64,000 nt of DNA from Actinacidiphila cocklensis (GTDB lineage: Bacteria; Actinomycetota; Actinomycetes; Streptomycetales; Streptomycetaceae): contig NZ_CAJSLV010000053.1 of NCBI RefSeq assembly GCF_907177275.1, forward strand, positions 1-64,000, given 5' to 3'. Below, piece after piece: positions 16,847-25,330 of this stretch (position 1 is the first letter of the stretch; the number at the start of each line of letters is the position of its first letter). The notes beneath the pieces were generated by a model. The model saw only the letters and a program-made list of their open reading frames with translations. It had not been told where the DNA came from and searched no databases. Made by a program: the position numbers and the translations under genes.

Positions 16847-17242
16847 ATGACGTCGCAGAAGACCACCCAGACGATGAAGCCCGCGACCGCGGCGAAGAAG
16901 CTGGGTGTGTACCTCCAGGCCACCCCCGCGGAGTTCCAGGAGGGTGTCGTCTCCCGCAGCGAGCTGAACGCGCTGCAGACCGACCCTCCCCCGTGGCTCC
17001 AGGACCTGCGCCGTGAAGGCCCGCACCCGCGCCCGGTCGTCGCGGCGAGGCTGGGCGTGTCGATCGCCGGCCTGGCCCGCGGCGGCGTCACCGAGGCGCT
17101 CACGACCGCGCAGATCGACGAGCTGAAGCAGGAGAGCCCGCAGTGGCTGCAGCGGGAGCGCGCCACCCAGGCCGAGGTGCGCAAGGAGGCGGCCCGCGTC
17201 AAGGAGAAGCACGCGGAGCGCGCCGCCGACCAGAACCGCTGA
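16847..17242 (+). CDS. DUF5997 family protein
   Basis: 131 residues, highly charged, all helical. It matches the DUF5997 family, with TMKPATAAKKLGVYLQATPAEF and the repeated motif PPWLQDLRREGPHPRPVVAARLG and SPQWLQRERATQ. The core resembles a small DNA-binding-like helical domain, but no function is known. Divergent from the LysR-like substrate-domain gene with a 58-nt shared region. It converges on the DUF4132 gene with only 21 nt between stops. Confidence 0.82.
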   Translation: MTSQKTTQTMKPATAAKKLGVYLQATPAEFQEGVVSRSELNALQTDPPPWLQDLRREGPHPRPVVAARLGVSIAGLARGGVTEALTTAQIDELKQESPQWLQRERATQAEVRKEAARVKEKHAERAADQNR

Positions 17243-17263
17243 CCCGGACCGCACGCCCGGCGG

Positions 17264-19600
17264 TCAGGCGCCCCGCTTGATCTGGCCGAGGATGCCCGGG
17301 TCGGTGATCCCGCTGTCGCCGGCCAGCAGCAATGCCTTGCTCAGGATCAGCGAGAGCCGCTCGTCCTCGAACGGCAGGAAGACCTCGCCGTCGCTTCTGC
17401 CGCGGGACGCGACGATGCACAGGTAGGCGTCGTCCGGCTCCATCAGGACGTTGGCCGAGCCCAGGTGGATGCGGTACGTGCCCAGGTCGCCGCTGACCAC
17501 CATCCACCGGCCGTCGAACGAGCACCGGTCGGCGATCGCCAGCCGCGGCACGATCCGCCGCAGCGCCTCGCGGCGTACCTCCGCGCTCGCGGTCAGCTCG
17601 CCGAATCCGGCCCGCTGCCAGTACTCGCGCTCCGCGCCGCGGTCGGTCCAGTCGGGGTCGGCGGCTATCGACGTCACGCCGACGAAGAGGTCCACGTCGC
17701 GCATCGCCTCGCTGAAGACCAGCGGCGGTACGTCCGCGAGCGGCGCCTCCCGCCAGCCGCCGGCCGCCCGGCGGTCGAAGCGGACCTGGTCGGTCGTGGC
17801 CAGGTCCTCGTCGCCCGCGGTCGCCAGCGAGTGGGCGAAGCGGACCTGCCACTCCCCCGCGGCCAGCGTGCACACCGCCTCGTCCTGGTCTCCGCCGTCC
17901 CAGAAGCCGAGCAGCCGGCTCGTCCAGCCGCGTGCCCTGAACAGCGCGAACATCCGGCGGTAGTGGACGAGGTGCGCGGCGAAGCGGTGGGAGTAGACGC
18001 CGGTCTCCCGCTCGGCGGGGGTGAGGAGGTAGATCTCGCGGAAGGCCTGCTTGAACGGCTGCCGTATCCGGCGCTCGGTGAGCAGGTCCCGCCAGGCCCG
18101 TACCGTGCCGGGGTCCGAGCGGATGGGGTGCCACAGGCGTACGGAACTGCCGTCGGGCGCGTCCGGAAGCCCGCCGGCGCCGGGCAGGGCGCCCGCCCCC
18201 GGCAGCACGGCCTGCCACTCGCCGGGCGCGACCTCGACCTCCCAGATCAGCCGGCCCACGACGGACCGGGCGAGCGGATGCCCGGCCAGCTCGGTGCGCC
18301 ACCGCCCGTACGGGTGGACGGCGTCGACGGTGAAGCCGGCCTCCAGCGCCCGGGCCAGGGTGCCGAGCTGGACGCCCACGCGTTTGACCAGCTCGCGCAG
18401 CTCCTTGACCAGGCCGCCGTGATCGCGGCGCACGGCCGCGGGTGCGCCGCGCAGCGGGCGGCCGTCCTTGGACCAGGTCAGCACGGCGCCCGAGTCGGTG
18501 ACCGTGACCAGTGCCCGGTGGTCTCCCGCGGTGCGGCGCAGCACACCGTCGGCGTCGAATCCGAGCGTCGGGAGCCGCAGTGCCACGTCGGTCCGCGCGG
18601 CCAGGGCGGCGTCGACCTTCTTGAGCATCCTGTCGAGCGTCTTGGGCACCCCCGCGTGCCGGACGGACGTCCGGACGGTGCGTATCGCGGTGACCAGCTC
18701 CGGCGTCGGATGCTCCTGCGCCGCGCGGACCAGCTCGTACAGCAGGGCCTGGGACGGCAGGGTCTTCGCGGTCGTCGGGGCGACGGTGACGGCGGGCAGC
18801 AGCCGGTCGAGCAGGTCGGGCAGCCACGGCTCGTCGCGCACCAGCGCCACCCGGGCGGCGCAGCCGAGCACGGCGACCTCCCGGTCGGTGTAGGCGCCGT
18901 CCGCCTTGTAGGGGATCCGGCCCGCCTGGATCGCCTCCGCACGCTCGGTGGCCGCCTCCAGCGCGCGCCGGGCGAAGGCGGCGTACGCGGGGATGTCCGC
19001 GATCCTGCGCCACAGGTCCGGCAGCGGCGGCGGCGCACCGTACCCGTCGCGCTCCGCGGCCTCGGACAGCAGCGCCAGCTCGTCCGGGGCGAGCCCCGCG
19101 ACGAGACCGGACTCGTCGACCGCGATGGGGCCGCCGCCGCGGCCGAGCCTTTCCCGGACCTCCCGCAGCGACCCGTCGCCCGCCAGCGCCGCCACCGCGA
19201 GCAGCGCGTACGGCTGGCGCAGGTCGTCCTTCTCCAGCCGGAACGCGACCAGGGCGCGGGACGGCACTGCCAGGTCGGGCCGCGGCCCCGTGCAGCGCAG
19301 CAGCGACGCCACCGCGCGCCCGAGGTCCGCCGCGTCGCGTTCCTCCAGCTGGGCGACCAGGGCGTCGAACATCGCGCGGCACGCCTCGGGCGTGTAGCGC
19401 GCGGGCCGCTCCCGCCCCTCGCCCTCGACCGCGAACCGGACCCGGGTCATCGTTGGCGTCCCCGTGGCACCCACCCGGTAGGCCAGCGGGAGGAGGCTGC
19501 CCAGCTGCACGTCGGAGAGCCGCGGCAGCTCCGCGTACGGGGCGTCGGTCTCGAACTCCGGGTCGGTCAGCGCGCGCGTCAGGCGGGTCACGAGGTCCAT
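17264..19600 (-). CDS. DUF4132 domain protein
   Basis: 778 residues from the ATG at 19600. The C-terminal half carries the DUF4132 hallmark ERRIRQPFKQAFREIYLLTP and further conserved blocks (VHYRRMFALFRARGW, RIHLGSANVLMEP, LSLILSKALLLA), as in the MolR-related family. The N-terminal half is helical repeat sequence, HEAT-like in character (for example RVALVRDEPWLPDLLDRLLP). The biochemical function is unknown. A longer reading frame runs to 19651 but the extra residues are low-complexity and unlike the family. Transcribed alone, converging on DUF5997. Confidence 0.82.
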   Translation of the reverse strand: MDLVTRLTRALTDPEFETDAPYAELPRLSDVQLGSLLPLAYRVGATGTPTMTRVRFAVEGEGRERPARYTPEACRAMFDALVAQLEERDAADLGRAVASLLRCTGPRPDLAVPSRALVAFRLEKDDLRQPYALLAVAALAGDGSLREVRERLGRGGGPIAVDESGLVAGLAPDELALLSEAAERDGYGAPPPLPDLWRRIADIPAYAAFARRALEAATERAEAIQAGRIPYKADGAYTDREVAVLGCAARVALVRDEPWLPDLLDRLLPAVTVAPTTAKTLPSQALLYELVRAAQEHPTPELVTAIRTVRTSVRHAGVPKTLDRMLKKVDAALAARTDVALRLPTLGFDADGVLRRTAGDHRALVTVTDSGAVLTWSKDGRPLRGAPAAVRRDHGGLVKELRELVKRVGVQLGTLARALEAGFTVDAVHPYGRWRTELAGHPLARSVVGRLIWEVEVAPGEWQAVLPGAGALPGAGGLPDAPDGSSVRLWHPIRSDPGTVRAWRDLLTERRIRQPFKQAFREIYLLTPAERETGVYSHRFAAHLVHYRRMFALFRARGWTSRLLGFWDGGDQDEAVCTLAAGEWQVRFAHSLATAGDEDLATTDQVRFDRRAAGGWREAPLADVPPLVFSEAMRDVDLFVGVTSIAADPDWTDRGAEREYWQRAGFGELTASAEVRREALRRIVPRLAIADRCSFDGRWMVVSGDLGTYRIHLGSANVLMEPDDAYLCIVASRGRSDGEVFLPFEDERLSLILSKALLLAGDSGITDPGILGQIKRGA

Positions 19601-19741
19601 CACGCACCCCGCTCGATGTCGTCGTCGATCATGTCCGGATTGTGGCAGCACCCACTGACAGCCGGTCAGTCCGCTTCCGCGCGAGGCGCATTGCGCGCCG
19701 CCGTTGCTGCGGGCCGCAGCCGCCTCACGGTGGCGGTCCGG

Positions 19742-20359
19742 TCATTCCGGCGGGGCGGTGCCCGCCTGCTCGCTCACCATGTAACGGGCGTACCAGTCCG
19801 GCCAGTCGGGGTCCTCCTTGCCGGTGCGCGCCTCGTGCCCGCCGTGGGCGACCGAGGCCCGGCGCATGGCGGAGGCCAGGTCGTCGGCGGAGCTGAAGGC
19901 GGTGGTCGCGGGGTCGAGGCGGCCCGGGAGGCGGTCGGTGATCTCCTGGAGCAGCCAGCCGTTGCCGTCCGGGTCGCTGAAGGACAGGAAGGAGCCGTAG
20001 CTGGTGCCGCTCGGGTCGGGTCCTGCCACGCGGGCGTCGGTGCCGGCGTGGTGGAAGACGCCGCCCGCGTCGTGGAAGATCCCGCTCGGCTCGACGCCGT
20101 GCCGCGCCAGCTCCGCGCGGGCGGACCCGATGTCGTCGACGACCAGGTGCAGCCCGCGGGCGGACCCGGGCGCCTGCTCGGTGACCGCGGTGCCGAAGAT
20201 GACCGACGCGGGCGAGCCCGGCGGCGTCACCTGCACCACCCGGAAGGAGTCGTCGGGGGCGACGTCCGCGTCGAGCCGCCAGCCCAGCCCCGTGTAGAAG
20301 TCCTTGGCCCGGTCCACGTCGGACACCGGCACCACGACGACCTCGAGTTTCATGTCCAT
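19742..20359 (-). CDS. VOC/glyoxalase-family protein
   Basis: 205 residues. Residues 1-135 are a VOC fold with paired beta-alpha-beta-beta-beta units (VVVVPVSDVDRAKDFYTGLG, HLVVDDIGSARAELARHGVE, FLSFSDPDGNGWLLQEI), where Glu of LQEI is the usual metal ligand. The 65-residue tail (FSSADDLASAMRRASVAHG, DPDWPDWYARYMV) is characteristic of a Streptomyces subset. Start at the ATG 20359 because GGAGG sits 8 nt upstream. Follows the SDR gene by 30 nt, so the two are probably co-transcribed and may act on the same small molecule. Confidence 0.82.
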   Translation of the reverse strand: MDMKLEVVVVPVSDVDRAKDFYTGLGWRLDADVAPDDSFRVVQVTPPGSPASVIFGTAVTEQAPGSARGLHLVVDDIGSARAELARHGVEPSGIFHDAGGVFHHAGTDARVAGPDPSGTSYGSFLSFSDPDGNGWLLQEITDRLPGRLDPATTAFSSADDLASAMRRASVAHGGHEARTGKEDPDWPDWYARYMVSEQAGTAPPE

Positions 20360-20389
20360 GGCGTACGCCTCCTGGTTGAGCGGGATGGG

Positions 20390-21142
20390 TCAGTCGCCGA
20401 CGAACTGCTGCCCGCCGTCGATGTCGTAGGTCGCCCCGGTGAGGGCGTCGTTGACCATGAGGTGCACGGCGAGGGCGGCGACGTCCGCGGGCTGGACCAC
20501 CCGGCGGATGGGCAGCGTCCTGCGCAGGTGCTCGCGCCGCGCGTCGAGCTGGTCGCCGAGCAGCGAGGCCGACAGCGGGGTGTCGACGAACCCGGCCGCG
20601 ATGAGGTTGACCCGGACCGGGGCGAGCTCCAGCGCCAGATCGGCGGTCAGCGCGGGCAGCGCCGCGGTGACGGCGCCGATGACGGCCATACCGGCCGCGG
20701 GCCGCCGGCCGCCCGTCCCGCCGACGAGGAGCAGGGTCCCGCCGGGCCTGACCTTCTCGCGGCACGCCCGGGCCACGGCCAGCGTCATCGCGATGCGGCC
20801 GCCGAAGGCCCGCCCGGCGTCGGCCGGGTCCAGCTCGTCCAGCGGCGTGTACGCGGGGGCGCCCGCCGTGACGAGCACGTGGTCGACCTGCCCGGGCAGG
20901 TCCGCGAAGAAGCGTTCGAGGCGGTCGGTGTCGTGCGCGTCGAAGGCCGCCGTGCTCAGCGGCTTCAGCTCGCGGGCCGCCCGCTCCAGGCGCTCGGGGT
21001 TGCGCGCCGCGAGCACCACGTCGCCGCCGGCCGCCCGCACCTGCCGGGCGGTCTCCAGGCCGATGCCCGCGCTGCCCCCGACCACCACGACCGTCTGCCC
21101 GGCCAGTTGCCCGCCGCCTCCGGCGCCCGCCGGCTCGCTCAC
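20390..21142 (-). CDS. SDR-family protein lacking the YxxxK pair
   Basis: 250 residues with the Rossmann cofactor motif VVVVGGSAGIGLETAR and the C-terminal SDR segment VRVNLIAAGFVDTPLSA followed by LTGATYDIDGGQQFVG. Where classical SDRs have the catalytic Tyr-x-x-x-Lys, this protein has GMAVIGAVTAALPALTADLA, with neither Tyr nor Lys; the upstream Ser is replaced in VGGTGGRRP. The NNAG motif is VTAGAPAYT. It may bind NAD(P) without SDR catalysis or use another mechanism. GTG start at 21142. Operon with the VOC gene. Confidence 0.82.
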   Translation of the reverse strand: MSEPAGAGGGGQLAGQTVVVVGGSAGIGLETARQVRAAGGDVVLAARNPERLERAARELKPLSTAAFDAHDTDRLERFFADLPGQVDHVLVTAGAPAYTPLDELDPADAGRAFGGRIAMTLAVARACREKVRPGGTLLLVGGTGGRRPAAGMAVIGAVTAALPALTADLALELAPVRVNLIAAGFVDTPLSASLLGDQLDARREHLRRTLPIRRVVQPADVAALAVHLMVNDALTGATYDIDGGQQFVGD

Positions 21143-21556
21143 CTGTCGTCACCGCCTTCGTGCGATCGCGCGCGGACATCCCGCGGCCACGGTTTTCCCC
21201 TCACGGAAAAGAAATCGCTGGAGGGGGCGGCGGCCGGGAGCGCGGTGTCCTTCGGGGAATACTGCGCTTCAGCGCTCATGCACAACTCCCAACCGGTCGA
21301 CGTGGGGAGTGAATTGCCTATTGCCTATTGCCTATTGCCTTGCCGACGCATCGCGCGGCGCAATTGTGCCGGGCGCATCTGGGCATCGGACCGGCTCCGA
21401 TCTTCAGTGTGTCACCCGATCGGCCGTCGTGCATCCGGCCTGCGCCGACCCCGCGGGCGGGCGCCGCGGGAATGGCGGCGGCAATGCGATATTGCGGGCG
21501 GGAATCCGGACGCCGCACGGTCCGCCGCTGTCCGAGGGCGCTGTTACGGTCCGCCC
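21143..21556. other. Intergenic region, 414 nt
   Basis: No convincing gene on either strand. It separates the divergent SDR and acidic hypothetical genes and must hold both promoters. It includes a heptamer array at 21314-21340 and AT-richer stretches (21190-21215, 21255-21345) relative to the surroundings. Confidence 0.6.
21314..21340. repeat. TTGCCTA heptamer repeat, 3.9 copies
   Basis: Four head-to-tail copies of TTGCCTA, the last lacking its final base, in the noncoding region between divergent genes. Perfect copies suggest recent slippage. Confidence 0.85.
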
Positions 21557-22096
21557 ATGACCGCATCAGATGATCTGCTCCGCCGGATCGAGCAGGACCC
21601 CGCCCTGGCCGCCGCGCTCGCCTGGCCGGGCGACTTCGACATCGAGCGCCGCGACCCCGTCGAGGACGTCGTCCTTCCCACCGGGGAGCCGCTGCAGCCG
21701 ATAGCCGGCTGCGGCGCCGGCGGCACGTACTTCCTGTGCGGGAAGGCCGGTGCGGCCGAGCGGCCGGTGCTCTACGCCGACTCCGAGGGCCAGGCCACGC
21801 TGATCGGCACCGACCTCGTCGAGGCCCTCACGCTCGTCGTGGTGCTGCCCAACTGGCAGGACCTGGCGGCGGGCTTCCCGAGCGACGAGCTCGGCGCGGA
21901 CCTGCGCGACGACAACCCCGACTTCGACGCCGAACGCGACCGCCTGCTGGACGCGCTCGGGCTGGCCCCGGTCGCGGAACAGGAGGCGGCGGACCGGCTG
22001 CTGGCCGTCGCCGCCCGGACGGCCCCCGACTACGTCCCGTACGTCCCCGACGACGACCACCTGCCGTACGGGCTGCTCTTCGGGGACGACGAGTAG
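21557..22096 (+). CDS. Acidic conserved hypothetical protein
   Basis: 179 residues, strongly acidic. It begins MTASDDLLRRIEQDPALAAA and contains IAGCGAGGTYFLCGKAG and VLYADSEGQATLIGTDLVEA, a pattern like immunity or SUKH/SMI1-type proteins that sense or shield partners, but the match is too weak to name the family. It ends YVPYVPDDDHLPYGLLFGDDE. No membrane segment or signal peptide. ATG start at 21557. No co-directional partner within 370 nt. Confidence 0.7.
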   Translation: MTASDDLLRRIEQDPALAAALAWPGDFDIERRDPVEDVVLPTGEPLQPIAGCGAGGTYFLCGKAGAAERPVLYADSEGQATLIGTDLVEALTLVVVLPNWQDLAAGFPSDELGADLRDDNPDFDAERDRLLDALGLAPVAEQEAADRLLAVAARTAPDYVPYVPDDDHLPYGLLFGDDE

Positions 22097-22133
22097 CGGC
22101 ACGGCCTCGGGGGACGGCCCCGGGGGACGGGCC

Positions 22134-22340
22134 TCACACGTCGTCCCCCGGCAGGTTCGCGGCGTGCGTGTCGGTGTCGCCGACGACGTAGTCGAGCAGG
22201 TCGGAGGCCAGGGTCCCGCACCACCCGGTCCGCCATGCCGGCCACGGCGTCCTCGACGGACACCACGCTCCCGACGGGAGCACCCCGCCCCACGCCCTGC
22301 GCCCTGCGGACCGGCACGCCCAGCCCGCCGCCCGCGCCAC
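22134..22340 (-). pseudogene. Frameshifted 3' gene remnant
   Basis: On the minus strand one frame reads GSVVSVEDAVAGMADRVVRD, then after a one-base slip another frame continues LASDLLDYVVGDTDTHAANL and PGDDV to a stop at 22134. The joined text looks like the C-terminal end of a real protein (amphipathic helix then acidic tail), with no start or ribosome site. The parent family is not recognised. Confidence 0.35.
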
Positions 22341-22467
22341 CCGGGCGGCCTACGGCACGGCCTCGGGATGACGGGATGACCGATTGACACGGTGACCCGT
22401 CCCGGACACGATGTCTCGATCGGGTCAGCCTGTGCGCTCCCGGCATCTTCTGGGCAAGGAGTGCGAA

Positions 22468-23049
22468 GTGTCCCGGTCCGTCGAGAACGTACGGGTCCGG
22501 CGGACGCGCAAACTCCTGCGCGACGCCCTCATCGAGCTGATCGAGGAACGCGGCTTCGACCGCCTCACGGTCGGGGAGATCACCGAGCGGGCGATGGTCA
22601 GCCGGGCCGCCTTCTACCGGAACTACCGCGACAAGTTCCACCTGGTGGAACAGGTCTTCGACGACGCGATGGACGCCCTGCTCGGCGCGATCGCCGACGG
22701 CGGCGAGGTGCGGCCCGCGGCCGAGCGGTGGGTGGCGTTCTTCGAGCACATCGACCGCTACCACCGCTTCTACGCGGCGATGCTCGGCAAGAAGGGCAGC
22801 TCCTGGTTCGCGGCGAAGATGCGGGCGTCCCTGGCGGACATGGTCAAGGAGCACCTCCCGGCACCCTCTGCACCCGCTGCACCCGACGGCCTGGCGGCCA
22901 CGGTGCTGGGCGCGATGTTCACCCAGTCCATCACCTGGTGGCTGGAACACGGCCGCCCGTCCCCTCCCCGCGAGATCGCAGCCCAGTCCGCCCACCTGGC
23001 CGGCGCCGTCATCTCAGCGGCCAACACCTGGCCAACGCCTGCGTCTTGA
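22468..23049 (+). CDS. TetR-family regulator
   Basis: 193 residues. N-terminal helix-turn-helix (RRTRKLLRDALIELIEERGF, LTVGEITERAMVSRAAFYRN, YRDKFHLVEQVFDD) and a variable C-terminal ligand/dimer domain. The GTG at 22468 is chosen since AAGGAG sits 6 nt upstream; an ATG at 22411 is in frame but lacks a site. An Ala/Pro run (PAPSAPAAPDG) interrupts the ligand domain. No divergent target gene is intact: the upstream neighbour is a remnant, so its original target may be lost. Confidence 0.88.
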   Translation: MSRSVENVRVRRTRKLLRDALIELIEERGFDRLTVGEITERAMVSRAAFYRNYRDKFHLVEQVFDDAMDALLGAIADGGEVRPAAERWVAFFEHIDRYHRFYAAMLGKKGSSWFAAKMRASLADMVKEHLPAPSAPAAPDGLAATVLGAMFTQSITWWLEHGRPSPPREIAAQSAHLAGAVISAANTWPTPAS

Positions 23050-23124
23050 CCCGCAGACCCCTCACAGCGGCCAGGCGGCCAGCAGGTCGCCCCGCCCTCG
23101 CTCGATCGTTCCGCGCACCGGCCG

Positions 23125-23199
23125 GTCACGGTTCTCACGTCCGACCCCGAGGACCTGACGCTCCTGTGCGGCCCGGGCGTCGAGATCACCAGGGTGTGA
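23125..23199 (+). pseudogene. C-terminal remnant of a PIN-domain (VapC-like) toxin
   Basis: One frame reads RPVTVLTSDPEDLTLLCGPG then VEITRV and stop. The TSDPxDL motif, followed by a short strand ending xVxxV, is the usual end of PIN/VapC nucleases. No upstream PIN sequence (the acidic residues of the active site) is present in the same frame; stops occur just before. Confidence 0.45.
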
Positions 23200-23255
23200 A
23201 CCCCTGACCCGGGGCAGTAGTTTCTTACTGCCCGCAGGAAGGAGAACCCGATCCG

Positions 23256-23621
23256 ATGCTCGTTGCCGTCGACCATGTGCTGCTCGCCGCGCCGCCCGGG
23301 AGTGAGGACGAGCTGCGGAGGTACTACGCAGGGGTCCTGGGGATGACCGAGATCGCCAAGCCGCCCGCGCTCGCCGCCCGGGGCGGGTGCTGGTTCCAGG
23401 CCGGGGCGGTCCAGCTGCATCTGGGGATCGAGGCGGACTTCCGGCCCGCGAAGAAGGCCCACCCGGGGTTGCGGGTCGCCGGGATCGAGGCGTACGCCGC
23501 CCGCGTGGAGGAGCGCGGCGCGCAGGTCGTGTGGGACGACGGGCTGCCGGGCCACCAGCGCTTCTACTCCGAGGACCCGGTGGGCAACCGGCTCGAGTTC
23601 CTGGAGCCGATCGCCCGCTGA
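23256..23621 (+). CDS. VOC/glyoxalase-family protein
   Basis: A 121-residue single-domain VOC protein: AVDHVLLAAPPGSEDELRRY, YAGVLGMTEI, FQAGAVQLHLGIE, then AHPGLRVAGIEAYAARVEER and FYSEDPVGNRLEFLEP. Metal-ligand positions are occupied by His (DHVLL), His (LHLG) and Glu (LEFLEP), so it may be an active lyase, dioxygenase or resistance protein dimer. AGGAAGGAG precedes the ATG. A strong palindromic terminator follows directly. Confidence 0.87.
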   Translation: MLVAVDHVLLAAPPGSEDELRRYYAGVLGMTEIAKPPALAARGGCWFQAGAVQLHLGIEADFRPAKKAHPGLRVAGIEAYAARVEERGAQVVWDDGLPGHQRFYSEDPVGNRLEFLEPIAR

Positions 23622-23624
23622 ACG

Positions 23625-23668
23625 GCCGGCGCGTCCGTCCACCCGGCCGGGTGGACGGACGCGCCGGC
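23625..23668. terminator. 44-bp perfect palindrome
   Basis: Two 22-nt arms (23625-23646 and 23647-23668) are exact complements with no spacer, starting 4 nt after the VOC stop codon. It would form an exceptionally stable hairpin and is probably the transcription end. Confidence 0.75.
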
Positions 23669-23773
23669 ACGGCATGCGGCGTGCGCAGCCCGGTCGGCGG
23701 TGCCGGGCGCCACGCCCCACGAGGACACCTCGGTCAGGGGCGGGGCACGGCGCTCCGGAATCGTTGAACTCGG

Positions 23774-25330
23774 ATGCCACCGCATACCTCTTTTAGGATT
23801 CCGGGGTGGATCCACCCGCTGTCAACCCCGGGGGTACAAGTGCGCCAGTCCGTCGTCGTCTTCGTGCACGGGCTGTTCTCGTCGCCGGACACCTGGGCTC
23901 CGCTGACGGGCGTACTCGGCGCGATCCCCGAGGTCGCGGACGAATTCGACTTCCTCTTCTTCACCTACGCCACGCGTCCCGTGACCTGGAACCCGCTGCG
24001 CCGGATGCCGGACCTCGACACCGTGGCCGACCACCTGCGCGGCCACATCGACGACTTCACCGGCGACTACGAGCGGGTGGTCCTGGTCACGCACAGCCAG
24101 GGCGGCCTGATCGCGCAGCGGTACCTGTCGCGCATGCTGCTGGCCGGCCGGGGCAGGGAACTCGCCCGGATCCGGCGGCTGGTGATGCTGGCTTGCCCCA
24201 ACAACGGCTCCGACCTGTTCCTGCTGGCCCGCAGGGGCCTGATGCCGCTGACCCGCAACCGCCAGGAGCGCGAGCTCAAACCGCTGCAGACCTCGGTCCT
24301 GGAGACGCAGCGCAGGGTCATCGACGGCATCGTCCGCGCGCCGGACATCTCCGCCGACCGGTGCCCGATCCCCATCGTCGCCTACGCCGGTGAGAGCGAC
24401 AACGTGGTGGTGCCCGCCTCGGCGGCCGGGTTCTTCCCGGAGACCGGTGTGCTGCCCGGTGACCACTTCTCCGTCATCAGGCCAGCGGGACCCGACAGCC
24501 GGATCGTGCACGCCGTGCGCAGGGAGCTGGCACGCGCCCTGGCGGAGCCCTTCCCGGCCGAACCGCAGCCCGAGGCCGACATTCCGCACCGCCGCAGGCC
24601 GCCGACCGCGCCCTCCGACGTCCTGACCGAGCGGGAGGTCGTCGGCCCGATCAGCATCCCCACCGGCGGCCGGGACGGGCACGCCACCCAGTTCTTCCTG
24701 CACGGCGGGCCGGTGGAGCAGCTCAAGAACGTGGACGTGGTGGTCTCCTCCGAGAACACCTACCTCCAGCTGTCGCAGTTCTTCAAGCCGTCCACATCCG
24801 GCAGTCTGCGGTGGGCCGCCGCGGAGAAGAGCGAGGGAGGACAGATCCTGCAGGACGTGGCCGGCGACCACCTCGCCGACTGGCTGCGAGCGCAGGGGAG
24901 TTACGGCTTACCGGTGCGCGAGGGAACCGTCGCGCCGACACCGTCGGGTGCTCTCCTGCGGCGGAACGTTCAGCGGATCTACCACGCGGCGATCGCCACC
25001 CCGGTGTCGGGGACGAACAACTACCGCGTCTCCTCCCAGGCCATTCCGCGGGCGGTCCACAACACCTTCGACCTGGCCAGACGGGAACGCCAGGAGCTCG
25101 GCCTCCCCCTGTCGTCCATCTGCTTCCCGCTCTTCGGCGCGGGGCGCGGCGAGATGAGCGTGCTGGCGAGCTTCGAGCTGATCTGGGTGCCGCTGATGAA
25201 CGAGCTGGCCGACGACCCGAGTTGGAGCATCCATTTCGCAACGCGCCGCCGTGCGATCTTCGATCTGCTGCTCAGCCGGCTGCAGGCGAAGAAGCGTGCC
25301 CACGAGCAGGCAGGCCAGGAGCCGGTATGA
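23774..25330 (+). CDS. Alpha/beta hydrolase fused to a macro domain
   Basis: 518 residues. Residues 25-255 are an alpha/beta hydrolase of lipase/PGAP1 type: oxyanion VVVFVHGLFSS, nucleophile motif THSQGG (Ser108), Asp in VAYAGESDNVV and His in PGDHFSVI complete a triad. After a Pro/Arg linker (about 260-300), residues 315-505 resemble a macro domain: VDVVVSSENTYLQLSQF, VAPTPSGALLRR, RIYHAAIATP, IPRAVHNTFDLARRE, ICFPLFGAGRGEM. Macro domains bind or cleave ADP-ribose derivatives. A TTA codon at 24908 suggests bldA dependence. GTG 23840 is an alternative start. The stop overlaps the next start (ATGA), so the RES-domain protein is its coupled partner. Macro-domain assignment is by pattern. Confidence 0.78.
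   Translation: MPPHTSFRIPGWIHPLSTPGVQVRQSVVVFVHGLFSSPDTWAPLTGVLGAIPEVADEFDFLFFTYATRPVTWNPLRRMPDLDTVADHLRGHIDDFTGDYERVVLVTHSQGGLIAQRYLSRMLLAGRGRELARIRRLVMLACPNNGSDLFLLARRGLMPLTRNRQERELKPLQTSVLETQRRVIDGIVRAPDISADRCPIPIVAYAGESDNVVVPASAAGFFPETGVLPGDHFSVIRPAGPDSRIVHAVRRELARALAEPFPAEPQPEADIPHRRRPPTAPSDVLTEREVVGPISIPTGGRDGHATQFFLHGGPVEQLKNVDVVVSSENTYLQLSQFFKPSTSGSLRWAAAEKSEGGQILQDVAGDHLADWLRAQGSYGLPVREGTVAPTPSGALLRRNVQRIYHAAIATPVSGTNNYRVSSQAIPRAVHNTFDLARRERQELGLPLSSICFPLFGAGRGEMSVLASFELIWVPLMNELADDPSWSIHFATRRRAIFDLLLSRLQAKKRAHEQAGQEPV

Noticed and set aside
17465-22096. Open frame of 1543 codons on the plus strand
   Set aside because: It runs antisense to DUF4132, VOC and SDR genes that have clear motifs; its product is low-complexity Arg/Gly/Val text typical of GC-rich shadow frames. 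Only its last 179 codons (from 21557) are a real gene.
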